Assembly: GCF_002845985.1 (NCBI RefSeq)
Contig: NZ_PDFK01000002.1
Location: 806,001 to 870,000, forward strand
Length of the DNA stretch: 64,000 nt
Source of the DNA: Lysinibacillus fusiformis
GTDB taxonomy: Bacteria > Bacillota > Bacilli > Bacillales_A > Planococcaceae
Reading direction: 5' to 3'
In this document: in pieces, positions 18,621 through 30,019 of the stretch
Layout: each line of letters starts with the position of its first letter
How positions within the stretch are numbered: position 1 is the first letter of the stretch
Made by a program: the position numbers and the translations under genes
Notes under the pieces: generated by a model
Database searches by the model: none
Told to the model about the DNA's origin: nothing
Seen by the model: the letters and a program-made list of their open reading frames with translations, nothing else

Positions 18621-19091
18621 CTATTGTTGTATGAACTGTTTTGTCGAGCCCATCTTGCCTTCAAAAAATGTAAGCGCTTCACTATTAGTGCGTCCAAAAT
18701 TAAGGATTTCTCCTATAAATAAAACATGGTCTCCCGCATCCACTTCTTTCCATGGCTTACATTCGATAAAAGCACAAACATCTTCAATTTTTGGAGCTAT
18801 ACCATCTTTAATCCATGTAATTTCAAGCCCCTCTTGTTTACGTCCTGCAAACTGCCATGCTATAGACTCCTGTTGATCTGATAAAATATTAATTGTAAAT
18901 GCATTGTTTTTCATTTGAGATAATGCATTTGCTTTTTTATCAATAGATACTAGTGCTAGAGCAGGCTCTAACGAAACTGAAGTAAATGAGTTCACTGTAA
19001 TCCCATTAATCCCCACACCATCAAACCAAGTAACGACCGTCACACCTGTAGGAAATTTTCCAAATGTTTGTCTAAGTAATTTTGTATCCAT
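18621..19091 (-). CDS. Flavin reductase (HpaC family) for the monooxygenase
   Basis: A 156-residue flavin reductase-like FMN-binding protein, the partner that supplies FADH2 (or FMNH2) using NAD(P)H. Blocks include FPTGVTVVTW, GITVNSFTSVSLEPALALVSIDK, FAGRKQEGL and GDHVLFIGEI, all typical of HpaC-like reductases. It is the first gene of the operon: a good AAAGGGGGG site lies 9 nt before ATG, and a promoter/operator region lies within 100 bp upstream. Adjacent HpaB- and HpaC-type genes form a standard two-component system. Confidence 0.9.
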   Translation of the reverse strand: MDTKLLRQTFGKFPTGVTVVTWFDGVGINGITVNSFTSVSLEPALALVSIDKKANALSQMKNNAFTINILSDQQESIAWQFAGRKQEGLEITWIKDGIAPKIEDVCAFIECKPWKEVDAGDHVLFIGEILNFGRTNSEALTFFEGKMGSTKQFIQQ

Positions 19092-19144
19092 TTATAGCAC
19101 CCCCCTTTAATTTATTATCAGTATCATAACAACTTCTCTTCCCC

Positions 19145-19175
19145 TTGAAATGCATTATATTTCAAATAGTGAAAT
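19145..19175. promoter_or_regulatory. Promoter and candidate IclR operator of the catabolic operon
   Basis: A perfect palindrome TTGAAAT-N7-ATTTCAA (19145-19165) is followed by another half-site TGAAAT (19170-19175). On the minus strand the palindrome's spacer contains part of a TATAAT (19154-19159), 63 bp before the reductase start codon, while no good -35 hexamer lies 16-18 bp away. A weak -35 with an overlapping palindrome fits a regulated promoter. Binding by the operon's IclR protein is inferred. Confidence 0.45.
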
Positions 19176-19179
19176 CAAA

Positions 19180-19474
19180 TAAAATTATTTTTCTACTTTA
19201 AACCTATTTTTTCTATAAAAAATCATTTTTATCTATTTTAACAAAATGATATTCTTGTTAGATTTGATAATCTGCTAGTTTAATATGTTATTCTTCGTTT
19301 GAACTCTCTTTATCTAAAACTATATCAATATTTTTATCGATTCACACTGGAATTAACTGAAAAATCTAAAAATATTTCTATTTATCGCCTGTTTATAAGC
19401 TAAAAAGGGAAATATCTATATAGATTGCTTCATGCCATTGTTTATTAATAATTGAACTATGGCATGGTGACGGC
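19180..19474. other. AT-rich spacer without a visible gene
   Basis: Strongly AT-rich sequence between the catabolic promoter and a probable gene remnant. No convincing coding frame, tRNA or hairpin with a T-run was found. Confidence 0.5.
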
Positions 19475-19960
19475 TTGCCATTTAATAGAACTTGTACTAT
19501 ACACGGTAATAAAAAGTTGCCTCCAAAGCATTTTTACATACTTCTGAGGCAACATATATTTAGTGAACTAATCGGCAATGAAAATTACCTATTGGCGGCA
19601 TCATTAGCTACGGCTTTCAAACTAAGCAAACCCACTGTTGAACCAAATGATTTTAAATGCGCAGAAGTTAAGTGTATTTGGCAAGTTAGTGTTGATGGTC
19701 ATTGGTATCATCTTTCATGATGAAAAACTAAGTTAAGTCATTTATGGACTACTGATATTTATTTTGCTGCGACTAGTGCCAACTATACTTATGCAAAGAC
19801 TCCATTTATTGTAGTGACTATGACAATGCTGGCTATTTAACAAAAATTGAAATTTAAACGGTTGAAGAAGTATTAATCGAGGATGAAGTTCTTAAATTAG
19901 ACGGCTCACAGCATCACCAAAGTTTATACTGCCTCAATCGAATCCATGTGATAAACGCAC
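19475..19960 (+). pseudogene. Possible remnant of a transglutaminase-like gene
   Basis: An open frame to 19720 ends in CIWQVSVDGHWYHLS, which resembles the strand of bacterial transglutaminase-like domains usually reading HAWNxVKVDGKWYHLDxTW. The frame then breaks. Further short coding-like pieces follow in other frames (YFAATSANYTYAKTPF, then YDNAGYLTKIEI, then TVEEVLIEDEVLKLDG). No ribosome binding site precedes the frame. It reads as a decayed gene with several frameshifts; chance resemblance is possible. Confidence 0.25.
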
Positions 19961-19986
19961 AGATTCCTTCCATTCTTATCTCTTCA

Positions 19987-20057
19987 TTTACAGTATTACC
20001 ATATTTTATTAACAAATATTTAACAGTAGCTTTACACCCTTCCTTTACACTTACAAT
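19987..20057 (+). promoter_or_regulatory. Pho boxes and promoter of the alkaline phosphatase gene
   Basis: TTAACA (20009), TTAACA (20020) and TTTACA (20031) recur at exactly 11-bp spacing, the arrangement of PhoP-binding TT(A/T/C)ACA repeats in Bacillus. A TTTACA at 19987 is in the same phase, and another stands at 20044. TACAAT (20052-20057) downstream can serve as -10. Phosphate-starvation control of the following gene is therefore likely. Confidence 0.75.
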
Positions 20058-20082
20058 TGAAATCATTTAAAGGAGGAAAATC

Positions 20083-21729
20083 ATGAAATACGCAAAAAAA
20101 TGGACTTCATTGTTTTTAGCAAGTGCTGTAACGTTATCCGCAGTTAGTATCCCACAACAAGAGGTAGAAGCAGCCGAAGTAAAGAAACCGACAAATGTCA
20201 TTATGCTTGTAATGGATGGGAGCAGTAATAATGCGGTTACCCTTTCTCGTTGGTATAAGGGTGAGGGCTTAGCAATGGATGAGATTTTATCTGGTGCTAT
20301 GCGCACGTATTCTGCTGAATCAGCCATTACAGATTCTGCGCCTGCTGCTACGGCTTTAGCAACTGGTCATAAATCGAATGATAAATATGTAGGCGTTTTA
20401 CCATCCGTGATTAATTCCCCTGGTTTAGCACAAATTGCTCAACAAGATGCCTTCCGACCTGTAGCCAATGTGCTAGAAGGAGCTAAACAAAAGGGCAAGG
20501 CGACTGGACTGATTTCTACTTCTGAAATTCAACATGCAACGCCAGCTGGTTTTTCAGCGCATGTTAACAATAGAAGTCAATATGGTGATATTGCTGAACA
20601 GCAAGTTTACCAAAATATTGACGTCGTTTTAGGTGGTGGCTTAGAGTCGCTGTCACCAGGAACTACAAAAAATGCCCGTCAAGATGGCGAGGATTTAATC
20701 CAGGTTCTGAAAGAAAAAAATTATGATTTAGTTCAAACACGTGATGAACTATTCAAAAGTCAGTCTTCAAAAATTTGGGGAAGCTTTGCACCAAGTGCAC
20801 TTGCCTACGATTTAGATCGCGCTAAAACAAGAGCATCCGAGCCTACGCTTGCTGAAATGACAAACAAGGCAATCAATACGCTAAAAAAGGATGAGGACGG
20901 CTTCTTCCTCTTTGTTGAAGGTAGCAAGGTCGACTGGGCAGCACATGCCAACGATACAATCGGTATCATTAGCGATATTTTATCGTTTGATGATGCTGTA
21001 AAAGAAGCGGTTAATTTTGCGAAGGAAGATGGCAATACATTAGTTATTGCCGTAACAGACCATGGAAATAGCGGGATTACGATGGGGAATGCCAACACGA
21101 CTAATACCTACTCCAGTATTCCAGTCTCTGCTTACATTGATCCGTTGAAAAAAGCGTCCATGACCGTTGAGGGAGCATTAAGTCAATTAAAAGAAGACCG
21201 TTCTAATTTAAAAGAAGTGGCTGCCCTTTATGGCTTAGATCAATTAACAAAGACTGAATTGACTAAACTAAAACTTTCTAAAGACTTAGGCAGTGAAATG
21301 GTCAAAATGCTGGCAAATCGTGCGAACATTGGCTATACGACAGGTGGTCATACCGGTGAGGATGTGTTTTTATATTCATTCGGTCCATCTAAGCTGACAG
21401 GGCTAGTAGAAAACACTGATTTAGCTCATACAATGGCGCAATTCATGGGCTTTGACTTAAATACACTTACAAATGATTTATATGTGCCAGCAACAAAGGC
21501 ATTTACGGAAAAAGGCTTTACAACAAAAATTGACTTATCCGATAAAGAAAACCCAACATTTATTGCACAAAAGGCAGATGTGATGGTGAAAATCCCAGTC
21601 AATAAAAACACAATGCTGTATGAGCAAACTTCAACAAACACTGTAAAGACCCATACATTTGACACAATAAATATCTATAATGGCTCTGAATTTTATGTAT
21701 CAAAAAAAGTTTTGAATGCCGTGAAATAA
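20083..21729 (+). CDS. Alkaline phosphatase, secreted
   Basis: A 548-residue member of the alkaline phosphatase (PhoA) superfamily that releases phosphate from phosphomonoesters outside the cell. A signal peptide (about 1-32, cleavage after VEAAE-type sequence) is followed by MLVMDGSSNN (first metal-binding Asp), ITDSAPAATALATG with the nucleophilic Ser after Asp, EGSKVDWAAHAND, VTDHGNSGI (Asp-His metal ligands) and GGHTGEDVFLYSFGP (C-terminal His). The C-terminal 100 residues extend beyond the catalytic core. AAAGGAGG lies before ATG, and Pho boxes stand upstream, consistent with phosphate-starvation induction. Confidence 0.92.
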   Translation: MKYAKKWTSLFLASAVTLSAVSIPQQEVEAAEVKKPTNVIMLVMDGSSNNAVTLSRWYKGEGLAMDEILSGAMRTYSAESAITDSAPAATALATGHKSNDKYVGVLPSVINSPGLAQIAQQDAFRPVANVLEGAKQKGKATGLISTSEIQHATPAGFSAHVNNRSQYGDIAEQQVYQNIDVVLGGGLESLSPGTTKNARQDGEDLIQVLKEKNYDLVQTRDELFKSQSSKIWGSFAPSALAYDLDRAKTRASEPTLAEMTNKAINTLKKDEDGFFLFVEGSKVDWAAHANDTIGIISDILSFDDAVKEAVNFAKEDGNTLVIAVTDHGNSGITMGNANTTNTYSSIPVSAYIDPLKKASMTVEGALSQLKEDRSNLKEVAALYGLDQLTKTELTKLKLSKDLGSEMVKMLANRANIGYTTGGHTGEDVFLYSFGPSKLTGLVENTDLAHTMAQFMGFDLNTLTNDLYVPATKAFTEKGFTTKIDLSDKENPTFIAQKADVMVKIPVNKNTMLYEQTSTNTVKTHTFDTINIYNGSEFYVSKKVLNAVK

Positions 21730-21736
21730 AAACAAT

Positions 21737-21784
21737 AGCGCGAACATAAGTTGAGATTATTCCCTTATGTTCGTGCTTTTTTTA
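21737..21784 (+). terminator. Rho-independent terminator after alkaline phosphatase
   Basis: The stem GC(G)CGAACATAAG / CTTATGTTCG(T)GC has one mismatch and is followed by seven or more T, directly after the stop codon. Confidence 0.9.
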
Positions 21785-22007
21785 CATAAAAAGACCAACC
21801 AATAGTTTGTAAAATCCACACTTTCCCCCATAACCTTAAATTTACCTTAAATTAATCTTATGATTTACTGAATTCACCTTAATTCAGCAACATTTTTCTC
21901 CACATTCCGTCAAATCAGTGTTAAAAACATAAGGTAAGGATTTTTCACTAGTAAATTACTATTTTTTGAAAATTTAATCCTATACTTTTTTCATTGGAGG
22001 TGGACAA

Positions 22008-22145
22008 ATGCAATCCATCAAAAATAACGAGCCTTTGCGCTTTATTGCCTTGACGCTATTTTATTTGATCGTTTTGGTACTGCTGTTTCTTATACATGGT
22101 TTCCATGATATGAACGCTGGACCATTTATATATACGGAATTTTAA
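22008..22145 (+). CDS. dltX: DltX, small D-alanylation protein
   Basis: A 45-residue protein: a short polar N-terminus (QSIKNNEPLRF), one membrane segment (about 12-30) and a C-terminal tail ending PFIYTEF. DltX proteins at the head of dlt operons have this architecture, and their conserved C-terminal motif takes part in passing D-alanine to lipoteichoic acid at the DltB-DltD complex. GGAGGTG stands 5 nt before ATG, and dltA starts 17 bp after its stop codon. It is easily missed because of its size. No clear sigma-A promoter was identified upstream. Confidence 0.9.
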   Translation: MQSIKNNEPLRFIALTLFYLIVLVLLFLIHGFHDMNAGPFIYTEF

Positions 22146-22162
22146 ATAAAGGAGATTTTATA

Positions 22163-23641
22163 ATGTTAAGTATTTTAGCAGCTATTGAACGCGTGGCCCT
22201 CCAGCAGCCACAAAAAACTGCTTATCAAACGCACCATGCTTCCTTAACATACGGTGAGCTTTGGCACTTATCGGATAATGTAGCTGATTATCTGATGAAG
22301 CTTAACTTGCGGAGACAACAACCTATTGTCGTTTATGGACATATGTCCCCCCTACAAATTGTCGCCTTTTTAGGTGCTGTAAAAGCTGGTCACTCATACG
22401 TACCTGTTGACTCTTCAACGCCAATAGAAAGATTACAGCTTATTTTAGAAGCATCTGGAGCAGGTTTATTATTGATAACAGAAGAGCCATTACACATGCT
22501 CACAAATATCCCTGTTATGGCGGTGAGTGATATCTTAGCGAGTTCCTCAAAGGATGTTACCCTATCATCAGCGACATGGGTGCAAAACGAGGAAATCCAT
22601 TATATTATTTACACTTCTGGTTCAACTGGTCAACCAAAAGGTGTCCAAATAACAGCTAGTAATTTAGCACATTTTGTCTCTTGGATGCACGAAAACTTCC
22701 CTTTACAGGACGACGGTGTATTTTTAAATCAAGCGCCTTATTCCTTTGATTTATCTGTCATGGATCTGTACCCGGCTCTTGTTGGAGGTCACACACTTTA
22801 CGCGATTACACAGCAAGAAATCGCCAATCCTAAAGCATTATTTGATTCTTTAGCTACGTCGAATACTCGTGTTTGGACTTCTACACCTTCCTTCGCCAAG
22901 ATGTGTTTAATGAACAAAGAGTGGAACCAGCAGCTCATACCGACATTAGATACTTTTTTATTTTGCGGCGAGGTTTTACCAATAGCGGTATGTAAAGAGT
23001 TAATGTCACGCTTTCCACAGGCTACCATTTATAATTTATACGGTCCTACGGAAACAACGGTCGCGGTATCCTATGTAGAGGTGTCCAAAGCATTAGTGGA
23101 ACGCTTTGAACAATTACCGATTGCTCCTATAACGGAGCCGAACGTCGCTTTATTAGAAGATGGTGAAATTGTTATTTCAGGCCCAACTGTCAGTGCAGGG
23201 TACTTGGGAGCGCCTGATTTAACAGCGAAGGTTTTTTCAACAGTAGCTGAACAACGCATCTATCTAACAGGTGATTTAGGCTATGAGCAGGATGGTTATT
23301 TATTCTTTTCTGGGCGCAAGGATTTCCAGGTTAAACTACATGGTTATCGTTTGGAAATTGAGGAAATTGAAAAACAAATTAGCAACCTACCACCCGTTTC
23401 AAGCTGTGTTGTTGTACCGATTTATAAAGAAAAGGAGATCATCTCGCTTAGTGCACATGTTGTTTTGCGCGAGCCATTAACAGACTCTCCCTTCAAAATG
23501 ACAAAGCAGTTAAAAACACTTCTATCAGAGTATTTGCCTGCTTATATGGTACCAAAAACGTTTAAATATATGGACGCTTTACCATTAAATCCGAACGGTA
23601 AGGTTGATCGTAAAGGATTGGCGGTTATGGAAACAGTATGA
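22163..23641 (+). CDS. dltA: D-alanine--D-alanyl carrier protein ligase DltA
   Basis: Activates D-alanine with ATP and loads it onto the phosphopantetheine of DltC, the first step of teichoic acid D-alanylation, which lowers cell-wall negative charge and raises resistance to cationic peptides. The 492-residue adenylating enzyme has the P-loop-like YTSGSTGQPKGVQ near 153-165, NLYGPTETT near 293, the YLTGDLG block near 370 and the C-terminal catalytic Lys in PNGKVDRKGL. It overlaps dltB by 4 bp. Confidence 0.96.
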   Translation: MLSILAAIERVALQQPQKTAYQTHHASLTYGELWHLSDNVADYLMKLNLRRQQPIVVYGHMSPLQIVAFLGAVKAGHSYVPVDSSTPIERLQLILEASGAGLLLITEEPLHMLTNIPVMAVSDILASSSKDVTLSSATWVQNEEIHYIIYTSGSTGQPKGVQITASNLAHFVSWMHENFPLQDDGVFLNQAPYSFDLSVMDLYPALVGGHTLYAITQQEIANPKALFDSLATSNTRVWTSTPSFAKMCLMNKEWNQQLIPTLDTFLFCGEVLPIAVCKELMSRFPQATIYNLYGPTETTVAVSYVEVSKALVERFEQLPIAPITEPNVALLEDGEIVISGPTVSAGYLGAPDLTAKVFSTVAEQRIYLTGDLGYEQDGYLFFSGRKDFQVKLHGYRLEIEEIEKQISNLPPVSSCVVVPIYKEKEIISLSAHVVLREPLTDSPFKMTKQLKTLLSEYLPAYMVPKTFKYMDALPLNPNGKVDRKGLAVMETV

Positions 23642-24801
23642 CGCCTTATGGAAATATAGCATTCTTTGTGATCATCGGACTTTTATTACTACCAACAATC
23701 CTATTGGGTTTACAAGGCAAATCTTCTAAATACTATAATCTATTTGTGTCATTGATTGTCTTAGCTCTTATCTTTGGACATTCATTGAATGGGTCCATTT
23801 CGCTCATTCTATTTACGGTCTTTCAGATAGTCCTTATTGTGGCTTATCAGCGTTACCGCCTTCAGCAAAATAGTGGAACAATCTTTATAATAGCTGTACT
23901 CTTGTCGATATTACCACTTGTCCTTGTGAAGGTACTACCGATTCTTGGATTACATCATTTATTTGGCTTCCTTGGTGTGTCCTACATTACATTTAAAGCA
24001 GTGCAAATGATTTTAGAAACCCGTGACGGCTTAATGAAAGAGAAAATTCCTGTCATAGAGCTAGCGTATTTCTTACTATTCTTCCCTACAGTATCATCAG
24101 GGCCGATTGATCGCTGGCGACGTTTTACAAAGGATTTTCATACTGTACCTTCCTCGGAGGATTATCAAAAGCTGCTGTTAAGTGGGCTCAACTATATCTT
24201 TGTCGGCTTTTTATATAAATTTATTTTGGCGTATTTAATTTACAACTACACCCTCATTTATTTGCCAAATCATACGTATAACTATTTGACACCTTTCCAG
24301 GGGCAATTAGCGTATATGTATATGTATAGCTTTTACTTATTCTTTGATTTTGCTGGCTATAGTGCATTTGCTGTTGGTGTGAGCCGAATAATGGGCATAC
24401 AAACGCCTATTAACTTTAATCGTCCATTCGCAAGTCGCAATATTAAAGACTTTTGGAACCGTTGGCATATGAGTCTTTCCTTTTGGTTTAGAGATTACGT
24501 CTATATGCGCTTTGTGCTTTGGATGACGAAGAAAAAGTGGCTGAAAAATAAATTCGCTATTTCGTATATAGGCTTCTTTTTACTATTCTTTTTAATGGGT
24601 ATTTGGCATGGCCTAGAATGGCACTTTGTGGTCTACGGACTCTATCATGCCCTATTAATTATTAGCTTTGATAAGTTTGAACGCTGGAATAAAAAGCATA
24701 AGCGCTGGCCTAAAAATAAGTGGACCCATGCTATTGGCGTCTTCATTACGTTTAATGCCGTATGCTTTGGCTTCTATATTTTTTCTGGCAAATTATTTTA
24801 A
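23638..24801 (+). CDS. dltB: D-alanine transfer protein DltB (MBOAT family)
   Basis: A multi-spanning membrane O-acyltransferase, 387 residues, that moves D-alanine from DltC across the membrane towards lipoteichoic acid with DltD and DltX. Hydrophobic segments cover most of the protein. The MBOAT signature is present: the region NIKDFWNRWHMSLSFWFRDY near 263-282 and the active-site His in FLMGIWHGLEWH near 325. The start overlaps dltA (ATGA-type), implying translational coupling. Confidence 0.95.
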   Translation: MTPYGNIAFFVIIGLLLLPTILLGLQGKSSKYYNLFVSLIVLALIFGHSLNGSISLILFTVFQIVLIVAYQRYRLQQNSGTIFIIAVLLSILPLVLVKVLPILGLHHLFGFLGVSYITFKAVQMILETRDGLMKEKIPVIELAYFLLFFPTVSSGPIDRWRRFTKDFHTVPSSEDYQKLLLSGLNYIFVGFLYKFILAYLIYNYTLIYLPNHTYNYLTPFQGQLAYMYMYSFYLFFDFAGYSAFAVGVSRIMGIQTPINFNRPFASRNIKDFWNRWHMSLSFWFRDYVYMRFVLWMTKKKWLKNKFAISYIGFFLLFFLMGIWHGLEWHFVVYGLYHALLIISFDKFERWNKKHKRWPKNKWTHAIGVFITFNAVCFGFYIFSGKLF

Positions 24802-24842
24802 CCAAGGGCTGAAAGAGCCTGTTCAATAAAGGAGAATTATTA

Positions 24843-25076
24843 ATGGATCAACAACAAGTTTTAGAAATGCTAGTCGAGTTATGTGAAGATGAAATTATTG
24901 TAGAGAACCCAGATATTGATTTATTTGAAGAAGGTTTGCTAGATTCGTTTGGGACAATTAATTTATTAGTAGAAATTGAAAACCGCTTTAATATTTCTGT
25001 ACCTATAACTGATTTTAATCGTGAAGAATGGAATACACCGAATCGAATTGTAGGGAAATTAGCTGAAAGACAATGA
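24843..25076 (+). CDS. dltC: D-alanyl carrier protein DltC
   Basis: A 77-residue acyl-carrier-like protein that bears D-alanine on a phosphopantetheine arm attached to Ser35 in the motif LLDSFGTINL. Size and acidic composition match DltC. AAAGGAG precedes ATG; dltD overlaps its stop codon by 4 bp. Confidence 0.95.
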   Translation: MDQQQVLEMLVELCEDEIIVENPDIDLFEEGLLDSFGTINLLVEIENRFNISVPITDFNREEWNTPNRIVGKLAERQ

Positions 25077-26248
25077 TGAAGAAAGGCTTCCTCTCTCTAT
25101 TTATCGCCTTTGCTCTTTTTACTGGCTTTGTCTTCTTTCCGAATGCATGGATCAAGGCGTGGATTTCCGATGAGGATGTGGAGCAAGCCAAAACAAACAT
25201 GTCTCCACTTGTCTTTCAAGGTACGTATTTACAGGAACGCATGTTACAGGAGCCTCATTCCATGCCTTTGTATGGCTCCTCTGAATTAAATCGTTTTGAC
25301 CCTTTCCATCCCTATAATTATGCGCGAGCATCTGAAGCGCCGTATTCAACATTTATGATTGGGCGTGGGGGAATGCAGTCCATTACTCATTTTTTAAATT
25401 TTGCTGCTCAAGAGGGAAATTTAAAGGATAAAAAATTAGTTTTCATCATCTCCCCACAATGGTTTACAGAAAAGGGCATGGGTGAATTTCACTTTTCACC
25501 GAATTATTCGATGTTACATGCCTATGATTTAGCTTTTAATCAAGAGATGGATGCCGACCTTCGTAAACGCGCCATGGAACGACTGCTAGAATTTGATACC
25601 GTTGAGCGGGATCGTCTCTTAAAAACGATGTATCAATATCAAATGTCAAACGGTAAGGAAAAGCCGATTACGGGACGTTTGGCGATGGTGGCAGGGCGCT
25701 TCCATAAGGAATTGCTAGAAAAGAAGGATTTATATTATTCCCTTTTCCCACGTAAAGGTCATCACTTAAAAAGCAATGACAAGCTCATTGCCAATCAAAG
25801 CTTTGAACAGCAATTACAGCATGCTGAGGCGTACGGAAAGAAACGTGTTTCCAATGACTACATGATTGAAAATCGCGCTTACCAGCGACTTGTTAATGCT
25901 AATTTTTCAAAGTTTAAAGGAATGCGAAAGAAAGAGGATTACACGAAGTCTCCGGAATATAAAGATTTTCAATTGGTCATGGATGTGTTAAAAGATGCTG
26001 GTGCCAAGCCATTATTCGTATCCATTCCGGTTAATGGCTACTGGTATGATTATAATGGCTATCCAGAGGAACGTCGTCAGCAGTACTATGATAAGATGCA
26101 GCAAGTATTAAAGGCTGCCAATGTTGACTACGTTGATTTTACAGACCATGAATATGACCCTTATTTTATAATGGATACGATTCATATTGCCTGGAAGGGC
26201 TGGGTCTATCTCGATCAAGAACTAGACCAACATTGGGCACAGCCATAA
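25073..26248 (+). CDS. dltD: D-alanyl transfer protein DltD
   Basis: A 391-residue protein anchored by one N-terminal membrane segment (about 4-20) with an extracellular SGNH-like hydrolase domain. The catalytic Ser lies in MPLYGSSELNRFDPFHP near residue 66, and a C-terminal Asp/His pair occurs in YFIMDTIHIAWKGW. DltD completes D-alanine transfer to lipoteichoic acid on the outer face. It is the last gene of dltXABCD and is followed by a strong terminator. Confidence 0.95.
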   Translation: MMKKGFLSLFIAFALFTGFVFFPNAWIKAWISDEDVEQAKTNMSPLVFQGTYLQERMLQEPHSMPLYGSSELNRFDPFHPYNYARASEAPYSTFMIGRGGMQSITHFLNFAAQEGNLKDKKLVFIISPQWFTEKGMGEFHFSPNYSMLHAYDLAFNQEMDADLRKRAMERLLEFDTVERDRLLKTMYQYQMSNGKEKPITGRLAMVAGRFHKELLEKKDLYYSLFPRKGHHLKSNDKLIANQSFEQQLQHAEAYGKKRVSNDYMIENRAYQRLVNANFSKFKGMRKKEDYTKSPEYKDFQLVMDVLKDAGAKPLFVSIPVNGYWYDYNGYPEERRQQYYDKMQQVLKAANVDYVDFTDHEYDPYFIMDTIHIAWKGWVYLDQELDQHWAQP

Positions 26249-26255
26249 AAAGGAA

Positions 26256-26305
26256 CTGTAGACAAACTCAAAAAAATTGAGAGTTTGTCTACAGTTTTTT
26301 TCTTT
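26256..26305 (+). terminator. Rho-independent terminator after dltD
   Basis: A perfect 14-bp stem (CTGTAGACAAACTC and its complement) is followed by seven T, immediately downstream of dltD. Confidence 0.92.
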
Positions 26306-26351
26306 TATAATGACATAAAGTAAAGCCGTTGATTTCCACTTCAATAGGCAC

Positions 26352-26397
26352 AAAAAGAAATGCCCCAAAGTATCAATAAACTTTGAGGCATTTTTTG
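26352..26397 (-). terminator. Terminator after eno (also readable from the plus strand)
   Basis: The stem AATGCC(T)CAAAGT / ACTTTG(G)GGCATT has T-rich sequence on both sides, so it can stop both eno and any read-through from dltD. Confidence 0.85.
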
Positions 26398-26401
26398 TCT
26401 A

Positions 26402-29230
<2,829 letters not shown>

Positions 29231-29238
<8 letters not shown>

Positions 29239-29992
29239 TTGCTGCCGCCTCCAATAATGTTAAGTAAGATTCTGGCTGTAAGCTTGCTCCACCAACTAAA
29301 GCACCATCAATATGCTCTTTCGTTAAAAGCTCCTGAATGTTATCAGGCTTCACACTGCCGCCATATTGAATGCGTACAGCATTCGCCGTTTCAGCATTAT
29401 ATAGCTCTTCGATAACTGCACGAATCGCTCCACATACTTGATTTGCATCGTCTGCTGTAGCAGTTTTACCAGTACCAATCGCCCAAATCGGTTCATAGGC
29501 AATGACCATATGCTCAACTTGCTGTGCATCAAAACCAGCAAGTGCCGCTTTAATTTGTCCAGCCACCTTTTGCTCTGTCGTGCCAGCCTCACGTTCCTCT
29601 AGTGTTTCACCACAGCAAATAATTGGCACGATATTATGTGCAAGCGCTGCTGCTACCTTTTTATTAATCGCTTCATCTGTTTCATTGTAGTATTCACGAC
29701 GTTCTGAGTGCCCTAAAATGACATAGTCAACATCTACACTTGCTAGCTGGGCTGGGCTAATTTCACCAGTAAAGGCACCTTCATTTTCAAAGTGCATTGT
29801 TTGTGCACCAATCGCCAGCTCTGACTCACTAGCAACCTGCACAAGTGTAGGTAGGTAAAGAGCTGGTGCGCAAACAACAGCATCTACTTTGTCATTGGTA
29901 GGAAGTTTATCCTGTACTGCATCTACAAACTGAATAGCTTCTTCAAATGTTTTAAACATTTTCCAGTTACCCGCAATAATTGGTTTACGCAT
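29231..29992 (-). CDS. tpiA: Triosephosphate isomerase
   Basis: Interconverts dihydroxyacetone phosphate and glyceraldehyde 3-phosphate. The 253-residue protein starts [12 protein letters not shown] with Asn11 and Lys13, and has the catalytic His in ILGHSERR near 95, the catalytic Glu in [11 protein letters not shown] near 167, and the phosphate-binding GGS/GG loops. Two adjacent ATG codons exist; the second (29992) gives better spacing to GGAGG and the family's usual start. Confidence 0.97.
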
Positions 29993-30019
29993 CATGTTGC
30001 CTCCGATTGTTTAGTTAGT

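Noticed and set aside
18669-18682. TGTAAGCGCTTCAC, resembling a CcpA cre site
   Set aside because: It lies at the 3' end of the flavin reductase gene and is one base short of the cre symmetry (expected CA at the end is displaced), so it is not reported as a catabolite-control site.
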